This document shows, one piece after another, positions 24,836 through 34,115 of a stretch of DNA of 64,000 nucleotides. The notes beneath the pieces were generated by a model. That model was not told the DNA's origin, searched no databases, and was given only the letters and a program-made list of their open reading frames with translations. Both the position numbers and the translations under genes were made by a program. This DNA comes from CAVSUR01 sp963846005 (GTDB taxonomy: Bacteria > Actinomycetota > Actinomycetes > Streptosporangiales > Streptosporangiaceae). Each line of letters opens with the position of its first letter. Position 1 is the first letter of the stretch. The DNA is taken from contig CAWJUH010000003.1 of NCBI GenBank assembly GCA_963846005.1, positions 558,001 to 622,000 on the forward strand, read 5' to 3'.

Positions 24836-24852
24836 CCGCCGGCGCCCGGCGG
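24836..24852 (+). terminator. Short hairpin after sigma gene
   Basis: CCGCCGG-CGC-CCGGCGG directly behind the sigma-factor stop codon: a 7-bp stem with a 3-nt loop and no U-tract. Confidence 0.5.
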
Positions 24853-24950
24853 GTGACGTTTGCCCGCCATCGTGGCACTATCCCCGCAAGGACAAGTGCC
24901 GGAGCGCCGCCCGGCTTCGCCGTGCGGCGTCACTTGCGGGAAGGTGAGCC

Positions 24951-26591
<1,641 letters not shown>

Positions 26592-26661
26592 TCCGCCCGG
26601 AAGCCTTTGCCGCCGTGACGGCGGGGCCGGTACCCTGGGGTCCTGCCCCTCGGGCAGATCA

Positions 26662-26750
26662 GGAGGCTTCGCCTAGTCCGGTCTATGGCGCCGCACTGCT
26701 AATGCGGTTCGGGTTCACGCCCGTCCGGGGTTCAAATCCCCGAGCCTCCG
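26662..26750 (+). tRNA. tRNA-Ser (anticodon GCT)
   Basis: An 89-nt serine tRNA: acceptor GGAGGCT/AGCCTCC, anticodon loop CTGCTAA on CCGCA/TGCGG, a long variable arm, and T-arm with GGGGTTCAAATCCCC. Its 3' part (from 26696) is duplicated at 28549-28606. Confidence 0.95.
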
Positions 26751-26753
26751 CAG
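26696..26753 (+). repeat. Direct repeat, left copy (tRNA-Ser 3' part; putative att site)
   Basis: 58 bp from the anticodon loop to just past the tRNA end. It recurs at 28549-28606 with one mismatch (T at 26731, C at 28584). tRNA 3' ends are classic attachment sites for tyrosine integrases. Confidence 0.85.
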
Positions 26754-26759
26754 GTCATT

Positions 26760-26794
26760 CCGGCCCCCTCCCCGAGCTTTACGGAGGGGGCCGG
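26760..26794 (+). terminator. Terminator hairpin after tRNA-Ser(GCT)
   Basis: A perfect 12-bp stem CCGGCCCCCTCC (26760-26771) with GGAGGGGGCCGG (26783-26794). A near copy follows the partial tRNA at 28611-28647. Confidence 0.75.
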
Positions 26795-26980
26795 TGGCAT
26801 GAAAGGCCCAGGGTTGCAGTTTGGGCTGCAGTTGCCGGTTATCCCGGGCCCCAGAGCGCCTGGTCCATCCGCTCGCTGGGGTCCTTCATTGCAGCGTGGC
26901 CACGTGGCCACGCTCCAAGCGCAGCGACGACACTGGATGCCTGGTTGCGTGCCGGGCCCCGGCCTGGCACCGTGCACACG

Positions 26981-27541
26981 GTGAGCGATGTGCCCGAGCG
27001 GTGGACGAAGGCTAGCGTCTACCCGGACATGTGGGCGGACCCGGGCGAGGATCCCCGCAACAGCGAAGAAGCCAGCCCCGACGGTGAGCTGGCGACGCTA
27101 CAGGACTACCTGGGGAACTACCGGCTGACCCTGCTGATGAAGTGCGAGGGGCTGTCTCCTGAGCAGCTGGCACGCCGGTCGGTGCCGCCGTCGACTATGT
27201 CCTTGCTGGGCGTGGTCCGTCATCTTGCCTGGGCGGAACGGGACTGGCGCAACTGGATCACGCCGGGAGATCATGCACCGAGGCTTTATGGCCCGGGTGA
27301 TGCCGCCTTCGAGGGAGCAGTTGCGGAACAGGCGATGGCCGAGGGCGCATTCGCTGACCTGGCCCGCGAGCAGGCGGCTACCGACGCGGTGCTGGCCGGG
27401 TATTCGGACCTTGGCATACGCGCGGGCCGGAAAGGCATCGCAATCCGGGAACTGTGGGTTCACCGGATTGAGGAATACGCCCGCCATTGCGGGCACGCCG
27501 ACCTGCTGCGCGAGCGTATCGATGGCCGGGTAGGGCAATAG
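26981..27541 (+). CDS. DinB/DUF664-family protein
   Basis: A 186-residue four-helix-bundle protein of the DinB superfamily: DYLGNYRLTLLMKCEGLSPEQL, then LGVVRHLAWAERDWRNW (a metal-ligand His) and ELWVHRIEEYARHCGHADLLRERIDG (two further His). Members are thiol- (mycothiol-) dependent transferases or of unknown activity. The start is GTG 26981. Lies within the segment bounded by tRNA repeats. Confidence 0.82.
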   Translation: MSDVPERWTKASVYPDMWADPGEDPRNSEEASPDGELATLQDYLGNYRLTLLMKCEGLSPEQLARRSVPPSTMSLLGVVRHLAWAERDWRNWITPGDHAPRLYGPGDAAFEGAVAEQAMAEGAFADLAREQAATDAVLAGYSDLGIRAGRKGIAIRELWVHRIEEYARHCGHADLLRERIDGRVGQ

Positions 27542-27692
27542 CAGCCCTGGCAGCGACCACGCCATCGCCCGTGTGCCAGCAGGCTCGCGGCCCCGGACAA
27601 TCTCAACAGCGAGTAGCCGACAGCAGCCGCGGCCACCGCGTCGAGGTCGCTCCCTGCGCTGCGATGCCACGGCGCAGGACGGACCACCCAAC

Positions 27693-28400
27693 TTAGTGGA
27701 GAAAGTCGAGCGCCGCGGCGCGGAACTCAGCCGACATCAGCGCGCCGCGATGATCACCGGGCACCGGGAGGTATTTCGCGTTCGGAAGGGTCGCTGCCAG
27801 CTGGTCGACAGGATCGTCCTCGGTTCCCGCGACGAACAGCGTCGGGACCGTGGGCAGGTCGGCGCCTGCATCGAACGGTTCGGCGGCCAGCGCTTCTATG
27901 AGCAGCAGCATCTGATCCCGGTCGAGGTGGGGCTGGGAGATCCAGGCTGCGAATTCGGCGAGGTCGGGGTCGGGCGCCTCGGCTTCGCCTTTGGCCACCG
28001 CGCGGAGCAACTCGATGTCCATATCGGCCAGCCACGCGTCGTTCGTGCCTAGCCCCTCGAGGACCAGGCGCCCTACCCGGCCAGTGGCAGCCAAGGGCCA
28101 GGCCAGCCGGGCGCCGAGCGAATGACCGACCACGTCGGCCTCGTCTTGGCCGGTGCTGTCGATCGCCGCGACCAGGCCCGCAATGATCGCGCTAACCGAG
28201 ATCGCGTCGCGATCGGCCGCCGGGCACGAGCCATGACCGGGCAGGTCGACAGCGACCGTCCCACGCCCTTGGGCAGCCAACGCCTGCGGCCAGCCCGGCT
28301 CGATCCAGTCGATCTGGGCACTACTGGTGAATCCATGGACGAGCAGCACCGGACGCTCGCCCGGGAAGCTGTGGACGGCGAGCCTGAGTTGCGGCGTCAT
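27693..28400 (-). CDS. Alpha/beta hydrolase
   Basis: A 235-residue hydrolase: oxyanion region VHGFTS, nucleophile elbow VGHSLGAR (Ser about residue 93), acid in AGTEDDPVD, base His in PGDHRGAL. Start at ATG 28400 with GGAG 7 bases upstream. Substrate unknown. Lies inside the tRNA-repeat segment, convergent with the DinB gene. Confidence 0.85.
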   Translation of the reverse strand: MTPQLRLAVHSFPGERPVLLVHGFTSSAQIDWIEPGWPQALAAQGRGTVAVDLPGHGSCPAADRDAISVSAIIAGLVAAIDSTGQDEADVVGHSLGARLAWPLAATGRVGRLVLEGLGTNDAWLADMDIELLRAVAKGEAEAPDPDLAEFAAWISQPHLDRDQMLLLIEALAAEPFDAGADLPTVPTLFVAGTEDDPVDQLAATLPNAKYLPVPGDHRGALMSAEFRAAALDFLH

Positions 28401-28548
28401 AGGTTCTCCGATTCCGCTGCTACCAACGCGCCCGCAGCTGGCGAGGCTCGTGCATGGGTTGCAGTTCACCGTTATACCACCGCATTCAACCGGGACCGCT
28501 CACGGACGTTGGTCCAGCTTGAACCGATCTGAACGCCCACGATCCGAG

Positions 28549-28606
28549 CTGCTAATGCGGTTCGGGTTCACGCCCGTCCGGGGCTCAAATCCCCGAGCCT
28601 CCGCAG
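28549..28606 (+). repeat. Direct repeat, right copy (partial tRNA-Ser)
   Basis: 57 of 58 bases identical to 26696-26753. It lacks the 5' half of the tRNA, so it is not a functional tRNA gene. Confidence 0.85.
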
Positions 28607-28610
28607 CCAG

Positions 28611-28647
28611 CCGGCCCCCTCGCCGGACAACCGCGGGAGGGGGCCGG
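28611..28647 (+). terminator. Copy of the tRNA-Ser terminator hairpin
   Basis: An 11-bp stem CCGGCCCCCTC (28611-28621) with GAGGGGGCCGG (28637-28647). Same stem as after the real tRNA, with a different loop. Confidence 0.6.
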
Positions 28648-28743
28648 AGTCATTCCAGGGCAGGATTGCAGTATTGATTCGTTGACAGGAGGGGCTCACG
28701 CTCGGAGGATCTGGTGCTGCCCGAGCTGTAAGGAGGCGGCTAC

Positions 28744-29234
28744 GTGCCGGACAGCGCACCAGAGCAGCCGGAGGGTATCCGGTTCATTTCCGGAGTCATC
28801 CTCGTCTCCCGTCAGGCCGGCCGCCTGGCGCAGTTCTACCGCGACGTGTCGGAATCCCGCTGGCCGAGGAACGGCATGACGAAACGCAGCCTCACTGGGG
28901 GTGCGAGCTGGGTGATGTGCACTTCGCCGTCCACCCGGCCGAGGATTACCCGGATGACCCCGCGAGCGGTCCGGGCCCGGTCAAGCTGGCGTTCCTGGTC
29001 TTCGACCTGCCCCGGATGATCACGTGGCTGGACAGCTGTGGTGTTGCCTTGTGCTACCCGCCCGCCGACCTCGGCAGTGAGTCGCAGATCACCGCGGTGC
29101 GCGACCCGGACGGCAACCTAGTGGAACTGACCCAGCTCGGGCCGGGCTGGCTCGATCATCTCAGGGCGCAACGTGCAGACGGCAACGATCTCGTCCTGCG
29201 ATGGAGTTCGCACCTGGCCGGCGACACAGGGTAA
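28744..29234 (+). pseudogene. VOC (glyoxalase-fold) protein with one-base frameshift
   Basis: From GTG 28744 (SD AAGGAGGC) the frame encodes GVILVSRQAGRLAQFYRDV, a typical VOC first strand and helix. It then shifts near 28849. In the other frame the protein continues GIPLAEERHDETQPHWGCELGDVHFAVHP, later KLAFLVFDLP and VRDPDGNLVELTQL, the usual metal-binding Glu strand. Adding one base near 28849 restores a single protein of about 160 residues. Genuine mutation or sequencing error cannot be told apart here. Confidence 0.8.
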
Positions 29235-29354
29235 CGGGGATGGCTGTCAGCACGTCCGGCCGAGAAGATCAACTGCAGGCAGCGGGTGGCAATCTGGGTT
29301 GCGTGAGGCCCCTGCTTCTGCATCCACCGCCACCGGCGCGGCCGCGCCCGGGGG

Positions 29355-29558
29355 CTAGACCGGCACGTCCTCTTCGGATACCCGGGTCACCGTGAAGTCC
29401 GGGTCGCCGGAATCCCGCGGGTCTCGCCAGCCGTGCAGGCCGCCCTGGCCGTCGGGTTCCCATTTGCGCGCGGCGGCCGCTGCCGTCTTGGCCTCTTCCT
29501 CGGTCCCGAATGGCCCGGCGATGTCACCGGTCTTCATCTTCAGCTCGAACTGCGGCAT
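29355..29558 (-). CDS. Small conserved hypothetical protein (67 aa)
   Basis: A 67-residue hydrophilic protein (MPQFELKMKTGDIAGPFGTEEEAK...). It is a compact strand-helix-strand pattern with two conserved-looking Trp and an acidic C-terminus (SEEDVPV). Codon use is normal. It resembles short actinomycete proteins of unknown function that match keys like GPFGTEEEA. Confidence 0.6.
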   Translation of the reverse strand: MPQFELKMKTGDIAGPFGTEEEAKTAAAAARKWEPDGQGGLHGWRDPRDSGDPDFTVTRVSEEDVPV

Positions 29559-29714
29559 CGGCGTTCTCTGCCCAGGCGCGGGTGCTTAATGCACTGCACC
29601 TTGTGCTGCCGGACGCTGGGGGAGACGACGGGCGTGCCGCGGGCGGGCCGGGGCCGGGCACGAGCGGCAGCCGCTTCCGCCGTCGCCCGGGCCCCTCGCG
29701 CGCCCGCCCCGCTG

Positions 29715-29790
29715 AACTTTACCGCATAAAGTTCCGGGCCGGAACGCTTGACTTTACGCCATAAAGCAGCGTCTACTTTATGGCATAGAG
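29715..29790. promoter_or_regulatory. Three-copy operator CTTTA-N5-TAAAG over a promoter
   Basis: Three inverted repeats: AACTTTA-CCGCA-TAAAGTT (29715-29733), CTTTA-CGCCA-TAAAG (29752-29766) and CTTTA-TGGCA-TAGAG (29776-29790). A TTGACT at 29748-29753 with TCTACT at 29772-29777 (18-bp spacer) gives a promoter covered by copies 2 and 3. The following operon encodes a winged-helix protein that probably binds here. Confidence 0.7.
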
Positions 29791-29811
29791 CCGAGTGATT
29801 GAGAGGACACC

Positions 29812-30444
29812 ATGAATCAAGCACCTGATGCCGCCACCGCCGGCCAGGACGGCAGCCTCGACCCCCGGCAGGCCGCTGTCCTGCTGGACCAGGCCACCCG
29901 GCAGGCACGCCGCAGGTTCCAGCCTTCGCCGCCGTGGCTGCTGGCCACCAGGGCGGTCATGGTCCTGGCCGCCCTCGGCGCGATCTGGCTCTCGGTGCGC
30001 GGACAGCACCCGTACCGGGGGCCGACGGCCGCGGACATCCCCGTCCTGGTCGCGTTCGTTGTCGTCAACTTCGCCGCCACGGTAGGCGTCCGCAGGCGCG
30101 CGACGGCCGGGGTGAGCGGGCGGTCCCGGTTCAGTCAGGGCGAGATCATCGTGCTGGTGCTGGCCTTTGCCGCCGCGGTCGTGGCCATGGCCGGGCTGGG
30201 CATCGCCGGAGTGACCTTCGCCTGGTACCCGACCTCGGTGCTGGTCATCCCCGGCCTGGCCTGGGCTGCCATCTCGGCGGCACGGGCAAACTGGCTCGAC
30301 CTCGCTACCGGCCTCTCGCTCGTCGTCATCGGAATCGTGGGCACGTTCGCCGGGCCGGCCGGGTCGTGGGCGGTCGCCGCCGTGGGCCTGTGCGTCACGC
30401 TCCTCAGCAACGCCGCCGTCCGCGCCCGGCAGCAGCGCGCCTGA
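29812..30444 (+). CDS. Integral membrane protein (operon partner of wHTH regulator)
   Basis: A 210-residue protein: a soluble N-terminus (DPRQAAVLLDQATRQARRRF), then about six hydrophobic helices in pairs (for example LLATRAVMVLAALGAIWLSV and IIVLVLAFAAAVVAMAGLG). ATG 29812 follows GAGAGGACACC. Ten bases before the next gene. This membrane protein plus small wHTH pairing is common in actinomycetes; the substrate or signal is unknown. Confidence 0.75.
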   Translation: MNQAPDAATAGQDGSLDPRQAAVLLDQATRQARRRFQPSPPWLLATRAVMVLAALGAIWLSVRGQHPYRGPTAADIPVLVAFVVVNFAATVGVRRRATAGVSGRSRFSQGEIIVLVLAFAAAVVAMAGLGIAGVTFAWYPTSVLVIPGLAWAAISAARANWLDLATGLSLVVIGIVGTFAGPAGSWAVAAVGLCVTLLSNAAVRARQQRA

Positions 30445-30453
30445 CGCCACGCC

Positions 30454-30753
30454 ATGAACGACGACGGGCTTGACCCGCTGATCCACGTGCCCACCCGGCT
30501 GAAGATCGTCGCGACGCTGGCGGCACTGCCCGACGGCGACGGGCTGTCCTTCACCCGGCTGCAGAACATGCTGGAGCTGACACCCGGCAACCTGATCATC
30601 CAGCTGCGCAAGCTCGAAGAAGCCGGCTACCTCAGCAGCGAGAAGACCAGGAACGGGTCCGCGCAGAAAACCACGGTGACCCTGACCCGCGAGGGCCGGG
30701 CCGCACTCGGCACCTACACCCAGGCGCTGCGCGGCCTGCTCGGCGGCCTGTGA
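30454..30753 (+). CDS. Small winged-helix transcriptional regulator (HTH_34-like)
   Basis: A 99-residue single-domain wHTH: HVPTRLKIVATLAALP, FTRLQNMLELTPGNLIIQLRKLEEAGYL (shown in part: recognition helix NLIIQLRKLE), then the wing KTTVTLTREGRAAL. Members repress the linked membrane-protein gene. It probably autoregulates through the three CTTTA-N5-TAAAG repeats upstream of the operon. Confidence 0.85.
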   Translation: MNDDGLDPLIHVPTRLKIVATLAALPDGDGLSFTRLQNMLELTPGNLIIQLRKLEEAGYLSSEKTRNGSAQKTTVTLTREGRAALGTYTQALRGLLGGL

Positions 30754-30801
30754 CGGCAGGCACGGCCTCCCGGTGGGGCGGCCGGCCGGATGCGGGCAGG
30801 C

Positions 30802-30843
30802 TCGTGCAGCCGGGCGATCGGGGATCCTCGTCCGGCTGCACGA
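30802..30843. terminator. Bidirectional terminator hairpin
   Basis: A perfect 12-bp stem TCGTGCAGCCGG (30802-30813) with CCGGCTGCACGA (30832-30843), between the convergent wHTH and PH-domain genes. Confidence 0.7.
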
Positions 30844-30878
30844 ACCCCGGGGAAGGGGCAGGGCTTGAGGGGTGCGGG

Positions 30879-31679
30879 TCAGAGCTCGTCGTTCGGGTCG
30901 CGCCGGCCGCGGCGGATAACGCGGAGGCCGCGCCGGGGCCGCCGCCGCCGCATCCAGCGGCCACCGGGGTCGTCGTCCACCACGACCGGCTGGACCCGGG
31001 TGGTGCGGGCGCCCCCGTCGTAGTCGTAGTCGTAATCGGGGTCGGACAGGTCGTCCTCGGGCTCGTCGTACTCGTAGCCGGGCCCGTCGGGGCCTTCGTC
31101 GGGAGGCAGCTGGCGGTCGTCCTCGCCGAAATCCTCGTCGTCGGTTTCCTCGTCGGCCGGCTCCACGCTTTCCGGGAAGATCATGCCACAGACAAGCAGG
31201 TAAAGATGCTCCGGATACGGAATATGGTCAACATTCGTCAGCGCCTGGTTCTGGCCTGCCGATTCGACGATGAACTCGCCATATCCGAGCATGCGCCCCG
31301 CGAAAGAACGCTGGAAGCTGAGGTCGGTCACCTTGGTCAGCGGCATCATTGCCACCTTCCTGGTGAATACGCCGGAAGTCAGCAGCAGCCGGGCGGAGGT
31401 GACGACGAAGTAATCGACCGCCCAGTTCCACGCCTTCCACAGCAGCCGCAGCACCAGGATGAGCTCGATGCCCCAGATGACATAGAGCGCCGGGTGGCTG
31501 CTGCTGGCCACGGTCGCGCTGAGCACCCCCGCCACCAGCAGCCCGATCAGCGCTACCGCGCTCGGGCCGATCAGCACCGCGGGATGGCGGCGCACGGTGG
31601 CGACCTGAACCTCGTTGGGCAGCAGGTACTTGTCCACCGCCACCAGGCCCGGCCGGTCGGTGGAGCTTACCGGCCCCAT
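30879..31679 (-). CDS. PH-domain membrane protein with acidic Tyr-rich tail
   Basis: A 266-residue protein: two transmembrane segments (about residues 33-55 and 65-80), then a bacterial PH domain (bPH2 type: DYFVVTSARLLLTSGVFTRKVAMMPLTKV) ending near residue 165. A long acidic tail follows with DYDYDYDGG-like repeats and a basic Arg-rich end (MRRRRPRRGLRV). Role in actinobacteria is unknown, perhaps membrane-envelope scaffolding. Convergent with the wHTH gene. Confidence 0.82.
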   Translation of the reverse strand: MGPVSSTDRPGLVAVDKYLLPNEVQVATVRRHPAVLIGPSAVALIGLLVAGVLSATVASSSHPALYVIWGIELILVLRLLWKAWNWAVDYFVVTSARLLLTSGVFTRKVAMMPLTKVTDLSFQRSFAGRMLGYGEFIVESAGQNQALTNVDHIPYPEHLYLLVCGMIFPESVEPADEETDDEDFGEDDRQLPPDEGPDGPGYEYDEPEDDLSDPDYDYDYDGGARTTRVQPVVVDDDPGGRWMRRRRPRRGLRVIRRGRRDPNDEL

Positions 31680-32061
31680 GCGCCCCGCCTCACGATCTCT
31701 GCTGCCCGCGCCATGCTCACGGGCTCACGGCTGAACGGCGAATGCCGGCGTGCTGACCCGCTTCAGATTCATCTCAGTTCCCACGGCGCTCGCGGTTACC
31801 GCTGCTCCCGGGTGCACGGCAGCAGCCCATTCCGGCCTTGCTGAGCAGCATAGCCCAGCGGCAATTTCTCACCAATGACCGTCATCGTAAAAGATCACCC
31901 GCGCGCCGCGCGGGCTGCGCGGCCGGGCCCCGGCTCCGGCCGCATGGCCGCCAGGCGCGCGGCGCAGGACCCGCGAGCCCCTTACTGACGGCGATCACCT
32001 CACGCCGGGGAGCCTAATCTGACACCATTCCTTCCGAGAATGCCGCGCCGGTGGGGTGATG
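31680..32061. other. Divergent intergenic region
   Basis: 382 bp between the PH-domain gene and the tRNA-deaminase partner gene. GC-rich hairpins near 31900-31925 (CCGCGCGCC...GGCTGCGCGG type) but no reading frame, RNA or clean promoter that I can defend. Confidence 0.4.
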
Positions 32062-32553
32062 ATGTCCGAGGTGAGCAGAGACGACTTCGCGGTCGTCGCA
32101 TACCGGGAGGACGACGCCTGGGGCGCCGAGCTCCTGCCCGACGAGCTGACCGAGGACCTCAGCGGCCTGATCCTGGCCCTGAAGCGGCAGCCGAGCACCG
32201 CCGGCACCATCGGCCTGGTCGCCGTCGACGACGACTTCTTCGTCGCGATGCGGATGGTCGGGGGAGAGCTGTCGGTCTTCTTGTCCGACCTGACCGCCTC
32301 GCCGTATTTCCCGCTGGCCCGCCAGGTCCTTGACTACCTCGATCTCGAGGTGCCGATGGACGAGGATCTCGATCAGGTGCTGCCGGCCGGGGACTTCTCG
32401 ATCTTCACCGACTTCGGCATCGACGAGATGGAACTCGGCGCGCTGTCGGGGGACCTGGACCTGTACCCCGACGATGCGCTGGCGAGCATCGCCCGCCGGG
32501 TCGGCTTCGGCCCGGCCCTGGAACGCGCGCGGGCCGGCGCGAACGCCTCGTGA
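32062..32553 (+). CDS. tRNA adenosine deaminase-associated protein
   Basis: A 163-residue acidic protein of the TIGR03941 type that accompanies tadA in actinobacteria: FAVVAYREDDAW, LILALKRQPSTAGTIGLVAVDDDFFVAMR and ALASIARRVGFG. GTG 32056, ATG 32059 and ATG 32062 are consecutive starts; I use the last. Only 19 bp separate it from tadA, so they form one operon. Its exact biochemical role is not known. Confidence 0.85.
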   Translation: MSEVSRDDFAVVAYREDDAWGAELLPDELTEDLSGLILALKRQPSTAGTIGLVAVDDDFFVAMRMVGGELSVFLSDLTASPYFPLARQVLDYLDLEVPMDEDLDQVLPAGDFSIFTDFGIDEMELGALSGDLDLYPDDALASIARRVGFGPALERARAGANAS

Positions 32554-32572
32554 GGGGCCGGGGCGCGCCCGC

Positions 32573-33061
32573 GTGACCTCCGGGTACCTGGCGGGCTTCG
32601 AGCCGCTGATGCGGCTGGCGCTGGCCCAGGCCGCTGCTGGCGGGGCCGGGCCGGATGACGACGTCCCGGTCGGCGCGGTCGTCCTGGACGCGGCCGGCAC
32701 CATGCTCGGCGCGGGCCGCAACCGCCGCGAGGCCGACGCGGACCCGACCGCGCATGCGGAGCTGGTGGCGATCCGGGCCGCCGCCGCCGCTCGCGGGGAC
32801 TGGCGGCTCGGCGATTGCACGCTCGTGGTCACCCTCGAGCCGTGCACCATGTGCGCCGGAGCGGTGCGCGCCGCCCGGCTGCGGCGCCTGGTCTACGGCT
32901 GCGCGGACCCGCTGGCGGGCGCGGCCGGCTCGCTGTGGGACCTGGTGCGCGACCCCCGGCGGGGCGTGCCGCCCGAGGTCATCGGCGGGGTGCTGGCCGG
33001 GGACTGCGCGGCGCTGCTGCGCGGCTTCTTCGCCGGGCGGCGGCCTCCGTCCGTCCGCTGA
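32573..33061 (+). CDS. tadA: tRNA adenosine(34) deaminase
   Basis: Converts A34 to inosine in tRNA-Arg(ACG). A 162-residue zinc deaminase: HAE motif with His61 and Glu63, and PCTMC with Cys91 and Cys94. The N-terminus VPVGAVVLDAAG is the usual first strand. GTG 32573 is chosen; the ATG near 32609 would trim a short helix. Followed 36 bp later by tRNA-Ser(CGA). Confidence 0.95.
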   Translation: MTSGYLAGFEPLMRLALAQAAAGGAGPDDDVPVGAVVLDAAGTMLGAGRNRREADADPTAHAELVAIRAAAAARGDWRLGDCTLVVTLEPCTMCAGAVRAARLRRLVYGCADPLAGAAGSLWDLVRDPRRGVPPEVIGGVLAGDCAALLRGFFAGRRPPSVR

Positions 33062-33097
33062 CCGCCAAGCTGCCGCCGCTCAGGTAGGCTCGGCTGC

Positions 33098-33184
33098 GGT
33101 GGAGTCGCCTAGTGGCCGAGGGCGCACGCCTCGAAAGCGTGTGAAGGGGCAACCCTTCCGTGGGTTCAAATCCCACCTCCACCG
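33098..33184 (+). tRNA. tRNA-Ser (anticodon CGA)
   Basis: An 87-nt serine tRNA: acceptor GGTGGAG/CTCCACC, anticodon loop CTCGAAA on CACGC/GCGTG, long variable arm, T-arm GTGGGTTCAAATCCCAC. No encoded CCA. The 293 bp that follow (33185-33477) hold no clear gene. Confidence 0.95.
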
Positions 33185-33477
33185 CTGTTGAACTGCGACG
33201 ATGTGAGTCTGCTTGGTCAAGCATGCGGCCGAAGCCGCTGCGTTTGTCTTAGTTTTTGGCCAAATTGAAAGCCCTCAGCGCAGTCGCCGTTGGCGTGAGA
33301 TGCGCCTGTTGTGCCTGGTCGCAGAAGCCGCGAACCCTCGTGTATGCAGGTGCGCACGCCCGGAAATCGTGCGTATGGAGGTATTCCGCGGGAACCGGTC
33401 ATCGCAGGAGTGGCAGGCGATTATGAGCTCAGGCACCGCGGATATCGTCTGTCTTACCGCTGTGCTACCGTCCTGCC

Positions 33478-33735
33478 ATGGCAGTCCGCAGGAAACGCTC
33501 CATCTCCATCCCGCCTGAACTCGACGCCGAGATCGCCGCCGCTGCCCGGGCAGCGGGAATGAGCTACAGCGCCTGGGTCGCCCAGGCCGCGCGCAAGGAA
33601 TTCGTCATCCGGGCGGGCCTGGAAGCGGTCAGCCTGTATGAGGCTGAACATGGCCGATTCACGCCGGAAGAGATCGGCGATGCCGATGAATGGGCCGCCA
33701 GGATCACCCCGCCGGGCACCCGGCGGACCGCGTGA
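33478..33735 (+). CDS. VapB-like ribbon-helix-helix antitoxin
   Basis: An 85-residue antitoxin. The N-terminal RHH motif (RRKRSISIPPELDAEIAAAARAAGMSYSAWVAQAARKE, given here by its ends) binds DNA, and the acidic C-terminal half (FTPEEIGDADEWAARI) would wrap the toxin. Its stop overlaps the PIN toxin start by 4 bases, the normal VapBC arrangement; the pair should autoregulate. Confidence 0.85.
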   Translation: MAVRRKRSISIPPELDAEIAAAARAAGMSYSAWVAQAARKEFVIRAGLEAVSLYEAEHGRFTPEEIGDADEWAARITPPGTRRTA

Positions 33736-34115
33736 CCGGGGTCACCTACGACTCCGGCGCGTTGATAGCCGCCGAACGCAGCGAGCGGCGGATGTGGGCC
33801 CGCCATCGTGCCCTGCTGCTCCGCCGGATCGTGCCGACGGTACCCGCTCCCGTCGTGGCCCAGTGCTGGCGGGGAACTCCCCGTCAGGCTCAGCTCGCCA
33901 GGTTCCTGGCCGGATGCGAAGTCGAAAGTCTCGATGACACCAGGGCCAGGGCCACCGGAACCCTGGCCGGCCGCGCCCGCACCGCCGACATCGTTGACGC
34001 CCATGTCGTGGAGGGCGCCCTCCGGCGCGGCGACATGATCATCAGCTCCGACGAAGGCGACCTGGCCGCCATCACCACGGCTATCGGCCGCCACATCGAC
34101 ATCGACCACCCATGA
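33732..34115 (+). CDS. VapC-like PIN-domain toxin
   Basis: A 127-residue PIN ribonuclease: Asp7 (YDSGALIAAE), Asp86/Asp89 (TADIVDAHV) and Asp107 (SSDEGDL). The usual acidic residue of motif 2 is Gln44 here (VVAQCWRG), as in some actinobacterial VapC. Starts at GTG 33732 inside the antitoxin stop. The last 35 bp overlap, on the opposite strand, the 3' end of a histidine-kinase gene. Confidence 0.85.
   Translation: MTGVTYDSGALIAAERSERRMWARHRALLLRRIVPTVPAPVVAQCWRGTPRQAQLARFLAGCEVESLDDTRARATGTLAGRARTADIVDAHVVEGALRRGDMIISSDEGDLAAITTAIGRHIDIDHP

Larger units (their letters stand above)
26754..28606 (+). mobile_element. 1.85-kb segment bounded by tRNA-Ser 3' repeats (putative integrated remnant)
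   Basis: DNA between the functional tRNA-Ser(GCT) and the partial tRNA copy, holding a DinB-type gene and an alpha/beta hydrolase gene but no integrase. It fits a decayed or non-autonomous integrative element, or cargo left after internal deletion. A tandem duplication that included part of the tRNA is the alternative. Confidence 0.55.
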
